Shown piece after piece: positions 7,324-15,276 of a stretch of DNA of 22,517 bases. Numbering within the stretch: the stretch's first letter is position 1; the number at the start of each line of letters is the position of its first letter. The notes beneath the pieces were generated by a model, which worked only from the letters and a program-made list of their open reading frames with translations, was not told the DNA's origin and did no database searches. This DNA is from Bordetella parapertussis (lineage in GTDB: Bacteria > Pseudomonadota > Gammaproteobacteria > Burkholderiales > Burkholderiaceae_C), in contig CAMDKD010000043.1 in assembly GCA_945901125.1 (NCBI GenBank), positions 1 through 22,517 on the forward strand. Reading direction: 5' to 3'. The position numbers and the translations under genes were made by a program.

Positions 7324-9600
7324 TCAGGACTGCGCCGCGTCCGGTATCAGCGGCAGCGAACGCAAGCGTTGTCCGCTCAGAATGTACAAGGCATTCGCCA
7401 CCGCCGGTGCAATAGGCGGTGTGCCCGGTTCGCCCACGCCTTGCGGATGTGCATCGCTGTCCAGAATGAACGTTTCCACCACCGGCATTTGCGGCAAGCG
7501 CAACACCGGGTAATTGTGGAAATTGCTCTGCTGCACCCGGCCCTTGTCCAGGTTGATTTGCCCGTAAAGCGCGGCTGACAAACCGAAAGCGACAGCGCCC
7601 TCCATTTGCTGAGCGATCAAGTCGGGGTTGACAGCGGTGCCGCAATCGATGGCGCACCAGACCTTGTGCACTTGAGGTTTGCCGTCTTTCACCGAAACCT
7701 CGGCCACCTGTGCCACGATGCTGCCGAACGATTCGTGCAAAGCCAGTCCCATGGCGCGCAGGCTGCCGTCTGCGTGTTTGTAAGAGGTGGTTTTCCAGCC
7801 GCTTTTGTCGGCGGCGAGTTGCAGCACGCGGGCGTGGCGCGGGTGCTTTTGCAACAGCGACAAACGAAACGCCAGCGGATCTTGCTTGGCCGCGTGCGCT
7901 ACTTCGTCTATAAAACTTTCTTTGAAAAATGCCTGGTGCGAATGACCGACCGAGCGCCAAAAACCCACCGGCATCGGCAGGTCGATGGCGCAGTGCGTCA
8001 CGCTTGCATTCGGCCATTCATAGGGTTGATCAAACGCGCCTTCAGCTGTGGTTTTGTCCGGACCGGCCGATGGCAGACCGAACAAACGGTTGAGAATCTG
8101 GGGCAGTACCGCTTGGCTGGCTGAGGTGTTTTTCCAGGCCTTTAAATGCCCCTTGTCGTCCAGACCGGCGGTGAACCGGCTGACGCAGGCGGGGCGGTAA
8201 AAATCGTGTTGCAAGTCCTGGCTGCGGTCCCACAAAGCTTGCACCGGCGTGCCTTCGCAGGCCTTGGCGATGAACGCAGCCTGGGCGATGAAATCCATCT
8301 CTAAGCGTCGACCGAAACTGCTGCCAATCAACATCAAGTGAAGCTGCACTTTGTCGTCGGCAATGCCCAGCACCTGCGCCACCACGTGACGCGCGAGGTC
8401 AGGAATTTGTGTTCCAACCCAGACCTCGGCTCGGCCCTCTTTGAACCACACCGTGCAGTTGGGCGGTTCCATGGGCGCGTGCGCCAGATAAGGCACGCTG
8501 TAATCGGCTTTGACCTGGCTGGCCGATTCGGTCAAAGCTTGGTCGGCATCGCCGTTGGAAAAATAAGTGAAGCCGCTGTTGCTGTCCAAGGTGATGTCCA
8601 TGGCATTGCGGATGTGGCTGTCGGACAGGTTATTGGCTTTGCCCGGGCACCATTCCACCGTCAACTGGCGCAATATCTTCATCGACAAATAGGTCGACTT
8701 GGCGACCACGGCAATGCCGGTGGTGCTGCCGTACAACTCGGGCAGGGTCACTATGCGCGTCACGCCGGGTATGGGCTTGATCTGGGTTTCATCAAATATC
8801 TGAAACGTGCCGCCGACCTCGGGGTTCATGCCGACCACGGCATACAAGAGGCCCGGGGGACGCGCATCAATGCCGAACAGCGCAGAGCCGTCTACTTTGG
8901 AAGTCCCCTCAATGCGCGCAATGCTTTGACCGATCAGCGTGAACTGGTTGGCGGTCTTGAGTTTGGGATTCCCCGGTCTGGCTTGTTGCGCGGCCAATGC
9001 TGCCAGTTCGCCAAAGCGTGCCGATTTGCCCGAAGCGTGAGACAGCACGCCTTCTTTGACTTGTATTTGCTCAGCAGGCACTTGCCATTGCGACGCCGCT
9101 GCCTCCACCAACATGGCGCGTGCGCTGGCCCCGGCCTGGCGCATGGGCAGCCACAAGTCATTGATGCTGGAAGAACCGCCGGTCATCATCAAGCCGATTT
9201 CGCGCATGGTTTTGGCGGTCAGGTGTTGCGCCACGTGCTTAAGGCTGGTCTGGCTGTCCGGGTGAAACGGCAAGCCATCAACCGCCACTGCCTGGTTGTT
9301 GTAAATCCGGTCTATAGGGGCTTGTTCGGTGCGTACCTGGTCGCGGCTCGCATCCAGTTCATCGGCCAGCACCATGGACAGCGACGTATACACACCTTGG
9401 CCCATTTCGCTGCGGCTCATCACCACGGTGACAGTGTCATCCACACCGATGCGTACCCAGCCGTTGAAAGCCGGTTGACCCGCGTTGTCCGCCAAAGGCG
9501 TCGCGGTTAGCAAGCGTTGTCTGGCGGGTAACACGCTCCAGCCGACCACCAATGCGCCGACACCGCCGAGCATTGCAGCTAATACATGTCTTCTTTTCAC
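7324..9600 (-). CDS. Molybdopterin-binding large subunit of an isoquinoline 1-oxidoreductase / aldehyde dehydrogenase-type hydroxylase
   Basis: A 758-residue large subunit of the xanthine oxidase superfamily. The start is set at GTG 9600, preceded by AAGGACAG at good spacing; the frame stays open further upstream into the divergent gene. The N-terminus (VKRRHVLAAMLGGVGALVVG) looks like a membrane or export signal with KRR, as in IorB-like proteins. The molybdenum-cofactor region has SRSEMGQGVYTSLSMVLADE near the N-terminus and GVGEPGTPPIAP near the C-terminus, with the likely catalytic Glu at about 724. These enzymes hydroxylate N-heterocycles or oxidise aldehydes and need a small [2Fe-2S] subunit, which is not encoded here. 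The epoxide-hydrolase-like gene lies just downstream, and a MoCF-domain gene is divergent. The family is certain; the substrate is unknown. Confidence 0.88.
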   Translation of the reverse strand: MKRRHVLAAMLGGVGALVVGWSVLPARQRLLTATPLADNAGQPAFNGWVRIGVDDTVTVVMSRSEMGQGVYTSLSMVLADELDASRDQVRTEQAPIDRIYNNQAVAVDGLPFHPDSQTSLKHVAQHLTAKTMREIGLMMTGGSSSINDLWLPMRQAGASARAMLVEAAASQWQVPAEQIQVKEGVLSHASGKSARFGELAALAAQQARPGNPKLKTANQFTLIGQSIARIEGTSKVDGSALFGIDARPPGLLYAVVGMNPEVGGTFQIFDETQIKPIPGVTRIVTLPELYGSTTGIAVVAKSTYLSMKILRQLTVEWCPGKANNLSDSHIRNAMDITLDSNSGFTYFSNGDADQALTESASQVKADYSVPYLAHAPMEPPNCTVWFKEGRAEVWVGTQIPDLARHVVAQVLGIADDKVQLHLMLIGSSFGRRLEMDFIAQAAFIAKACEGTPVQALWDRSQDLQHDFYRPACVSRFTAGLDDKGHLKAWKNTSASQAVLPQILNRLFGLPSAGPDKTTAEGAFDQPYEWPNASVTHCAIDLPMPVGFWRSVGHSHQAFFKESFIDEVAHAAKQDPLAFRLSLLQKHPRHARVLQLAADKSGWKTTSYKHADGSLRAMGLALHESFGSIVAQVAEVSVKDGKPQVHKVWCAIDCGTAVNPDLIAQQMEGAVAFGLSAALYGQINLDKGRVQQSNFHNYPVLRLPQMPVVETFILDSDAHPQGVGEPGTPPIAPAVANALYILSGQRLRSLPLIPDAAQS

Positions 9601-9627
9601 TGCACTGTCCTTGTTAGCATTGCCTGC

Positions 9628-10458
9628 ATGAACCCATTGAAAACTGCTCCTGAATTCGGCCTCATCATCGTCGGCGATGAAATATTGTCCGGCAAGCGCC
9701 AAGACAAACATATGAGCAAGGTCATCGAATTGCTGTCATCGCGGGGACTCAGTCTGTCGCATGCCGATTATGTAGGCGATGACCCGCAGAGCCTGACGCA
9801 AACCTTGCAGCGCGCCTTTGCCGCGCCCGGCGTGGTGTTTTCCTGCGGCGGCATAGGCGCCACGCCGGACGACCATACCCGTCAATCAGCGGCGGCGGCG
9901 CTGGGCGTGCCGCTGGTATTACACCCCGAGGCGGAGCAATTGATACGCGAGCGTACCCGTGACGTGGCGCTCGAGCAAGGCCTGCCGTATGAGCCTTTGC
10001 GTGAAGACAATGTGCACCGCTTGAACATGGGACGGTTTCCGCAAGGCGCAGAGATTATTCCCAACCCGTACAACAAAATCCCCGGCTTTACCTGCCGTGG
10101 TATTCAAGGGACAGTGCATTTCGTGCCCGGGTTTCCGGTCATGGCCTGGCCCATGCTCGATGCGGTGTTGGATCGTTTTTATGCGGAATTCGCCAACACC
10201 GGCCAGCGGCTTGAGAAATCCGTCATCGTCATGGGCTCGATGGAGGCCACGCTCACCCCTTTGATGGAAGCCATAGAGGCTGAATTTCCCGGAGTCAAGG
10301 TGTTCAGCCTGCCAAGCGTGGACCATCCCGAGTATGGGCGTCATATCGAGTTGGGCGTGAAAGGCCCGGTTGCCGTGGTGGAAAGCGCATTTGTGCAATT
10401 GCTCAGCGGATTGATCCAATTTGGTGCAAAATTAGGCCCTGAATTGGTGCGAATTTAG
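9628..10458 (+). CDS. MoCF/CinA-N-domain molybdopterin-binding protein
   Basis: A 276-residue protein with the molybdopterin-binding (MoCF) fold also found in MogA, MoeA and the CinA N-terminus. Key motifs are GDEILSG (16-22) and CGGIGATPDDHTR (73-85), the latter forming the pterin-binding loop. The CinA C-terminal deamidase domain is missing, so this is the short competence/damage-inducible-protein-A-like form, whose reaction is not settled. ATG 9628 was chosen because homologous sequence begins here; the frame upstream runs into the divergent gene. The start is only 27 bp from the divergent molybdoenzyme start, hinting at a link in cofactor handling. It ends with TAG. Its last codons and 3' flank carry NtrC-like boxes for glnA, so this end is under double constraint. 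Confidence 0.85.
   Translation: MNPLKTAPEFGLIIVGDEILSGKRQDKHMSKVIELLSSRGLSLSHADYVGDDPQSLTQTLQRAFAAPGVVFSCGGIGATPDDHTRQSAAAALGVPLVLHPEAEQLIRERTRDVALEQGLPYEPLREDNVHRLNMGRFPQGAEIIPNPYNKIPGFTCRGIQGTVHFVPGFPVMAWPMLDAVLDRFYAEFANTGQRLEKSVIVMGSMEATLTPLMEAIEAEFPGVKVFSLPSVDHPEYGRHIELGVKGPVAVVESAFVQLLSGLIQFGAKLGPELVRI
10412..10428 (+). promoter_or_regulatory. NtrC-like enhancer box 1 (inside 3' end of preceding gene)
   Basis: TGATCCAATTTGGTGCA matches the NtrC palindrome TGCACCATATTGGTGCA at 13 of 17 positions, with the TTGGTGCA half perfect. It lies within the last 50 coding bases of the MoCF-domain gene, about 185 bp upstream of the glnA sigma-54 promoter. Confidence 0.6.
10435..10451 (+). promoter_or_regulatory. 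Weak NtrC-like half-site
   Basis: The half-site ATTGGTGC is intact but the left half is poor, giving 11 of 17 matches to the NtrC palindrome. It sits between the two stronger boxes and would be a weaker or accessory site. Confidence 0.35.
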
Positions 10459-10461
10459 AAA

Positions 10462-10478
10462 TGCATTAATTTGGTGCA
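10462..10478 (+). promoter_or_regulatory. NtrC-like enhancer box 2
   Basis: TGCATTAATTTGGTGCA matches the NtrC palindrome at 13 of 17 positions, including TGCA at one end and TTGGTGCA at the other. It is about 120 bp upstream of the sigma-54 promoter, a usual distance for NtrC enhancers. Confidence 0.7.
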
Positions 10479-10595
10479 CTCAAGGCATTTGTTGTATTTG
10501 TCAATTTTTGCGGAAAAAGAGTTTCCTATCCGCTAAACCCAGAATTATGACAATTCATCATGGCTTTTCGAACATTTCTGCTCAAACCAGGAGCG

Positions 10596-10611
10596 TGGCA
10601 TAAAAAGTGCA
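10596..10611 (+). promoter_or_regulatory. Sigma-54 promoter of glnA
   Basis: TGGCATAAAAAGTGCA has the -24 GG and -12 GC elements with exactly 10 bases between them, close to the consensus TGGCAC-N5-TTGCA. Transcription would begin near 10621, giving a leader of about 40 bases with AGGAGA at 10650-10655 before the glnA ATG. Confidence 0.8.
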
Positions 10612-10660
10612 CGACAATGCTGAACTTCTTATTTGCAACCAACCTCTCCAGGAGAATCTG

Positions 10661-12076
10661 ATGGCCAAGACCGTCGCCGACGTCATGAAGGACGTCAAAG
10701 ACAACGAAATTAAATTTGTTGACTTCCGCTTCACTGATACCCGTGGCAAAGAACAGCACGTGACCGTGCCGATTTCCCATTTCGATGAAGGCAAATTCAC
10801 CGACGGCCACGCGTTCGACGGTTCTTCCATCGCCGGTTGGAAAGGCATTGAAGCCTCTGACATGTTGTTGATGCCTGACGCCAACACCGCCTTCCTCGAC
10901 CCGTTCTTCCAGGAGCCCACCATGGTGCTGTCCTGCGACGTGCTCGAACCCGGCGACGGCAAGGCCTATGACCGCGATCCGCGTTCTATCGGCAAGCGCG
11001 CCGAAGCCTATTTGAAAGCCTCCGGCATGGGCGACACCGCTTACTTCGGACCTGAGCCAGAGTTCTTCATTTTTGACAATGTGCAATGGGCCAATGAAAT
11101 GTCCGGCGCATTCTTCAAGATCGACGAGTACGAAGCCCCCTGGAACAGCGGCGCCAAGCTCGAAGGCGGCAACCGCGGCCACCGCCCCACCGTCAAAGGC
11201 GGTTATTTCCCCGTGCCTCCGGTCGACAGCACCCAGGACATGCGTGCCGAAATGGTGTTGTTGCTCGAAGAAATGGGCATCCCGGTTGAAGTGTTCCACC
11301 ACGAAGTGGCCGGTGCCGGTCAAAACGAAATCGGTACCAAGTTCAGCACTTTGGTTGAGCGCGCCGACTGGACGCAAAAACTGAAATACGTGGTGTGGAA
11401 TGTGGCTAACGCCTATGGCAAAACCGCTACTTTCATGCCCAAGCCCATCGTTGGCGACAACGGTTCAGGCATGCACGTTCACCAGTCCATCTGGAAAGAC
11501 GGCAAAAACCTGTTTGCAGGCAAAGGCTACGCCGGTTTGAGCGACACCGCCTTGTTCTACATCGGCGGCATCATCAAGCATGCACGCGCTTTGAACGCCA
11601 TCACCAACCCGACCACCAACAGCTACAAGCGTTTGGTGCCCGGCTTTGAAGCGCCGGTGAAACTGGCTTACTCCAGTCGTAACCGTTCCGCTTCCATTCG
11701 CATTCCGCACGTCGCGTCTGACAAGGCCCGCCGTATCGAAGCGCGTTTCCCAGATCCCATGGCCAACCCCTACCTGTGCTTCGCCGCACTGATGATGGCG
11801 GGCTTAGACGGTATCGAAAACAAAATCCACCCCGGCGAAGCAGCCACCAAAGATTTGTACCATTTGCCGCCCGAAGAGGACGCATTGGTGCCCACCGTGT
11901 GTCACAGCCTGGACCAGGCGCTGGAGTATTTGGACAAAGGCCGCGGCTTCCTGACCAAAGGCGGCGTGTTCACCGACAGCATGATCGATGCTTACATCGA
12001 ACTCAAAATGCAGGAAGTCACACGTTTTCGCATGGCCACCCATCCGGTGGAATTCGACATGTACTACTCACTCTGA
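10661..12076 (+). CDS. glnA: Glutamine synthetase, type I
   Basis: GlnA makes glutamine from glutamate, ammonia and ATP in the cytoplasm and is the main ammonium-assimilating enzyme. The 471-residue length is normal for GSI. Visible signatures are DGSS near residue 50, the ATP-binding NGSGMHVHQS region and RIPH in the substrate loop. Tyr400 in LYHLPPEE is the adenylylation site, so this is the GlnE-regulated GSI-beta type. ATG 10661 follows AGGAGA at proper spacing; the frame's earlier GTG lies at the sigma-54 promoter and is discarded. Transcription is expected to be NtrC-activated from the upstream promoter. A strong terminator 45 bp downstream separates it from the following genes, which include ntrBC. 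No unusual residues were noticed. Confidence 0.98.
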   Translation: MAKTVADVMKDVKDNEIKFVDFRFTDTRGKEQHVTVPISHFDEGKFTDGHAFDGSSIAGWKGIEASDMLLMPDANTAFLDPFFQEPTMVLSCDVLEPGDGKAYDRDPRSIGKRAEAYLKASGMGDTAYFGPEPEFFIFDNVQWANEMSGAFFKIDEYEAPWNSGAKLEGGNRGHRPTVKGGYFPVPPVDSTQDMRAEMVLLLEEMGIPVEVFHHEVAGAGQNEIGTKFSTLVERADWTQKLKYVVWNVANAYGKTATFMPKPIVGDNGSGMHVHQSIWKDGKNLFAGKGYAGLSDTALFYIGGIIKHARALNAITNPTTNSYKRLVPGFEAPVKLAYSSRNRSASIRIPHVASDKARRIEARFPDPMANPYLCFAALMMAGLDGIENKIHPGEAATKDLYHLPPEEDALVPTVCHSLDQALEYLDKGRGFLTKGGVFTDSMIDAYIELKMQEVTRFRMATHPVEFDMYYSL

Positions 12077-12122
12077 GCACAGGCATGCGAGTCAATCACG
12101 GGCTGCCAAGCCTGTGACCACA

Positions 12123-12149
12123 GGGCGGCCGTGTGCCGCCCTTTTTTTT
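12123..12149 (+). terminator. Rho-independent terminator of glnA
   Basis: A perfect 7-bp stem GGGCGGC/GCCGCCC with loop CGTGT, immediately followed by eight T. It lies 46 bases after the glnA stop and before the next gene's ribosome binding site. Confidence 0.93.
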
Positions 12150-12174
12150 ACTTTGTGTGGATGGGAGTTTCGCC

Positions 12175-12582
12175 ATGTTCAAGCCAGTCAATGTCCTGTG
12201 TGTCATGGCCTGCTTGCTGTCAGCGGATCTGTCAGCGCAACAGACGGCTTACCCGGTGTGGCGCTGTGGCCATGAGTTCACCAACCAGCCGCGCCCGGGC
12301 GAGAACTGCCAGCAAGTGGATTTGCCGGCCGAAATCACCATGACCGCGCCGCGCAAACGCCCGAACTTGGATAAAAACGACGATATGCCGCCGGTGCTGG
12401 TGGTGCCGCAAGTAGGGGTCAACGGCCAGCGCCAACGCGACGGACATGCCAGAAGTATTTTGAATGATGAACTGGGCAAACTTCAGTTGCGTTGTATGCA
12501 ATTACCGGCCAACAGCACCGAGCTGGTGCGTTGCCGGGCTGACGAAGCCGCGTTGCGCCGTGAATTGGCGCGAGCGCCCTGA
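12175..12582 (+). CDS. Small secreted hypothetical protein between glnA and ntrB
   Basis: A 135-residue protein with an N-terminal Sec-type signal (hydrophobic VNVLCVMACLLSADLSA, likely cleavage after A-Q or nearby), so probably periplasmic. The mature part contains WRCGHEFTNQPRPGENCQ, two cysteines about 15 residues apart that resemble the disulfide of DUF4124-like domains. The C-terminus is helical and charged (LVRCRADEAALRRELARAP). ATG 12175 was chosen because it follows GGGAG and begins the signal; the earlier in-frame ATG lies in the glnA terminator. The gap to ntrB is only 14 bp, so it is probably cotranscribed with ntrB and ntrC, though it has no recognisable nitrogen function. I do not know its role. 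Confidence 0.8.
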   Translation: MFKPVNVLCVMACLLSADLSAQQTAYPVWRCGHEFTNQPRPGENCQQVDLPAEITMTAPRKRPNLDKNDDMPPVLVVPQVGVNGQRQRDGHARSILNDELGKLQLRCMQLPANSTELVRCRADEAALRRELARAP

Positions 12583-12596
12583 GTTGGTACATCAAA

Positions 12597-13652
12597 ATGC
12601 CGGATAAACGTTTCAACGCCCTGGATTTGCTGGCTACGCTGGTGCTTGTCGTCAGGCAGGACAACCGCGTCTTGTTTGCCAACGCCTCGTTCGAGGATGT
12701 GATGGGCTTGTCCCGGCGTAACTTGCAGGATGTCGACGTGCCGGGCCTGTTTGTCGACGAGGCGGCCATTGCCCAATCGCTGGAAGGTGCCAGACGCCAT
12801 GATTTTTCTGCGCTGCGCTTTGATGCGCAACTCAAGCGCCAAGGCGCTGAGCCTTTTGCAGTGCATGTGGTGGTGGCCTCCAGCGAAGACCCGGACGAAG
12901 TTCTGATTGAGCTGCTGCCGCAGGAAACCCAAAGCCGCCAGGACCGCGAAGAGCGGCAACTCGAACACGCTCAGGCCAACAAAGAGCTGATCCGCAACCT
13001 GGCGCATGAAATCAAAAACCCGCTGGGCGGCATACGCGGCGCGGCACAGTTGCTGCAACTCGAGCTGGATTCACGCGATTTGACCGAGTACACCCAAGTC
13101 ATTGTGCGCGAGGCAGACCGCTTGCAGACGCTGGTTGACCGGCTGCTGGCGCCGCACCGGCGACCTCATGTGGTCGGCAATGTGAATATCCACGAGGTTT
13201 GCGAGCGCGTGCGTACTTTGATACTCGCCGAGTTCCCCAAAGGCCTGCAAGTGCAGCGCGACTATGACATTTCATTGCCCGAATTTCGCGGCGACATGGA
13301 ACAGTTGATACAGGCTGTGCTGAATATTGCGCATAACGCTGCGCAATCCTTGTCAGAACGAATAGCCAGCGGCGACGCGCGCATTGTGTTGTCCACGCGA
13401 ATTGCGCGGCAAATAACCCTTGTCAAACACAGGTATCGGCTGGCACTGGAATTGCATGTCATTGACAACGGTCCCGGTATCCCCGAGGACATCAAAGACC
13501 GTTTGTTTCATCCGCTGGTGTCGGGGCGCGACGGCGGTTCGGGTTTAGGCCTGAATCTGGCGCAAACCTTTGTACAGCAGCACCAGGGGGTGATTGAGTG
13601 TGAAAGTCAACCGGGGCGAACGGATTTCAAAATTCTGATTCCTTTGCCCTGA
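12597..13652 (+). CDS. ntrB: Nitrogen regulation sensor kinase NtrB
   Basis: NtrB (GlnL) is the cytoplasmic histidine kinase that phosphorylates NtrC under nitrogen limitation and, when bound by PII, dephosphorylates it. The 351-residue protein has an N-terminal PAS-like domain (about 5-115), the H-box NLAHEIKNPLGG with phosphorylated H137, the N-box AHNAAQS, the G1 motif DNGPGIP and the G2 motif GGSGLGL. There is no transmembrane segment, which fits NtrB. The ATG at 12597 lies 14 bases after the previous stop. ntrC begins 49 bases downstream in the same direction. No missing residue was seen, and the H-box sequence is typical for NtrB rather than other kinases. Identification is reinforced by the linked glnA and ntrC. 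Confidence 0.96.
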   Translation: MPDKRFNALDLLATLVLVVRQDNRVLFANASFEDVMGLSRRNLQDVDVPGLFVDEAAIAQSLEGARRHDFSALRFDAQLKRQGAEPFAVHVVVASSEDPDEVLIELLPQETQSRQDREERQLEHAQANKELIRNLAHEIKNPLGGIRGAAQLLQLELDSRDLTEYTQVIVREADRLQTLVDRLLAPHRRPHVVGNVNIHEVCERVRTLILAEFPKGLQVQRDYDISLPEFRGDMEQLIQAVLNIAHNAAQSLSERIASGDARIVLSTRIARQITLVKHRYRLALELHVIDNGPGIPEDIKDRLFHPLVSGRDGGSGLGLNLAQTFVQQHQGVIECESQPGRTDFKILIPLP

Positions 13653-13701
13653 AACCCGGATAACCAACGCAGGTAGCGTGAGACAACAGGCGAAGTAACT
13701 G

Positions 13702-15234
13702 ATGAAACCGATTTGGATAGTTGACGATGACCAGTCCATACGCTTTGTACTGGAAAAGGCATTGATGCGTGAAAACCTGCCCACGCGCAGCTTCACCAAT
13801 CCCCGCGAAGTTCTGCAAGCGCTGAACAATCTGTCACCCGAGGACAGCCCGCAAGTGCTGGTCAGCGACATACGCATGCCCGGCGGCTCTGGCCTGGATT
13901 TGCTGGCGCAAGTCAAAGAGCGATTGCCCGGTCTGCCGGTCATCATCATGACCGCCTACTCTGACCTTGACAGCGCAGTGTCTGCGTTTCAAGGTGGCGC
14001 ATTTGAATATTTGCCCAAGCCGTTTGATTTGACCAAAGCGATCGAGTTGATTCGCCGTGCCTTAGAAGAAAGCCAGCGCGAGGCTGTCGGTGCCGTCGAT
14101 GTGGACAGCACGCCCGAGATGATGGGCCAAGCCCCCGCCATGCAAGATGTGTTTCGCGCCATCGGGCGGTTAAGCCAAAGCAATGTCACGGTGATGATCA
14201 CCGGCGAATCCGGCTCCGGCAAAGAGTTGGTCGCGCGCGCATTGCACAAACATTCGCAACGTGCAGGTGGTCCGTTTGTCGCCATCAACACCGCGGCCAT
14301 TCCCAAAGATTTGCTGGAAAGCGAATTGTTTGGTCACGAGCGTGGCGCGTTCACCGGCGCGCAAAGCATGCGGCGCGGCCGCTTCGAGCAGGCCGACGGC
14401 GGCACGCTGTTTTTGGACGAAATCGGCGACATGAAATTCGATTTGCAAACACGTTTGCTGCGAGTGCTCAGCGACGGGAATTTTTACCGCGTCGGCGGCC
14501 ACAGCGCCATCAAAACCAATGTGCGCGTCATCGCCGCCACGCACCAAAACCTAGAGCAGCGCGTGGCTGAAGGCGCGTTTCGCGAAGACTTGTTTCACCG
14601 ATTGAATGTCATCCGTTTGCGCCTGCCGCCGTTGCGCGAGCGACGCGAAGACATACCCGTGCTCACGCGCCATTTTTTGCAGCAAAGTGCGCAGCAGCTC
14701 GGTGTTGAAGCCAAGCGTATTTCAGATGCAGCCATCGCCTTGTTGCAGGACTTTGCTTTTCCGGGCAATGTGCGTCAACTGGAAAACATTTGTCATTGGC
14801 TGACCGTGATGGCACCGGCCCAGGCCATAGAGCCGAAAGATTTGCCGCCTGAGGTTTTGAATCCTTCTTCTGTTCATTTGCCTTCATCTGTTCTGGTCAA
14901 CGGCAGCGCCCATGAAACCACTGCCGCTGCTGAGGCTTTGTCTCACGGGGTGACCGTGCCTGTGGCCAACGGCAGTTCAGGCTTGAACATGCCCAAACCC
15001 CTGGTGTTGAACATGCCAGGTGAAGACTGGCAAAGTGGTTTGGAAGCGCAGGCCATGGCATTGCTGGTGAACGGCAACACCGATGTATGGGACGAACTGA
15101 GCAAGCGTTTTGAAGCCACTTTGATTCAAACTGCGTTGGCGCATACACGCGGCAGACGCATAGACGCGGCCAACAAGCTGGGCATAGGCCGCAACACCAT
15201 CACGCGGAAAATTCAGGAACTCGGGTTGGAGTGA
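13702..15234 (+). CDS. ntrC: Nitrogen regulation response regulator NtrC
   Basis: NtrC (GlnG) activates sigma-54 promoters of nitrogen-assimilation genes after phosphorylation by NtrB. The 510-residue protein has three domains: a receiver with phospho-acceptor D56 (VLVSDIRMPG), an AAA+ domain with Walker A GESGSGKE (168-175) and the sigma-54 contact loop GAFTGA (215-220), and a C-terminal Fis-type helix-turn-helix (AANKLGIGRNTITRKIQELG). A low-complexity linker at about 390-440 makes it longer than the 469-residue Escherichia coli protein. Start is ATG 13702. It is the last gene of the operon and is convergent with xth. Its likely target is visible in the window as the glnA enhancer boxes. 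Confidence 0.97.
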   Translation: MKPIWIVDDDQSIRFVLEKALMRENLPTRSFTNPREVLQALNNLSPEDSPQVLVSDIRMPGGSGLDLLAQVKERLPGLPVIIMTAYSDLDSAVSAFQGGAFEYLPKPFDLTKAIELIRRALEESQREAVGAVDVDSTPEMMGQAPAMQDVFRAIGRLSQSNVTVMITGESGSGKELVARALHKHSQRAGGPFVAINTAAIPKDLLESELFGHERGAFTGAQSMRRGRFEQADGGTLFLDEIGDMKFDLQTRLLRVLSDGNFYRVGGHSAIKTNVRVIAATHQNLEQRVAEGAFREDLFHRLNVIRLRLPPLRERREDIPVLTRHFLQQSAQQLGVEAKRISDAAIALLQDFAFPGNVRQLENICHWLTVMAPAQAIEPKDLPPEVLNPSSVHLPSSVLVNGSAHETTAAAEALSHGVTVPVANGSSGLNMPKPLVLNMPGEDWQSGLEAQAMALLVNGNTDVWDELSKRFEATLIQTALAHTRGRRIDAANKLGIGRNTITRKIQELGLE

Positions 15235-15276
15235 GCCGCGCTGTTTGCCAGCGATGGCTTGAACGCTGACAGATTT

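Noticed and set aside
8338..9510. Long 390-residue plus-strand open frame
   Set aside because: It lies wholly antisense to the molybdoenzyme gene, has composition typical of a shadow frame (His/Arg/Gln-rich) and no recognisable domain.
10507..10535. Imperfect inverted repeat GCGGAAA..TTTCC..CCGC between the MoCF gene and glnA
   Set aside because: No T tract and no alignment with promoter elements; not convincing as terminator or operator.
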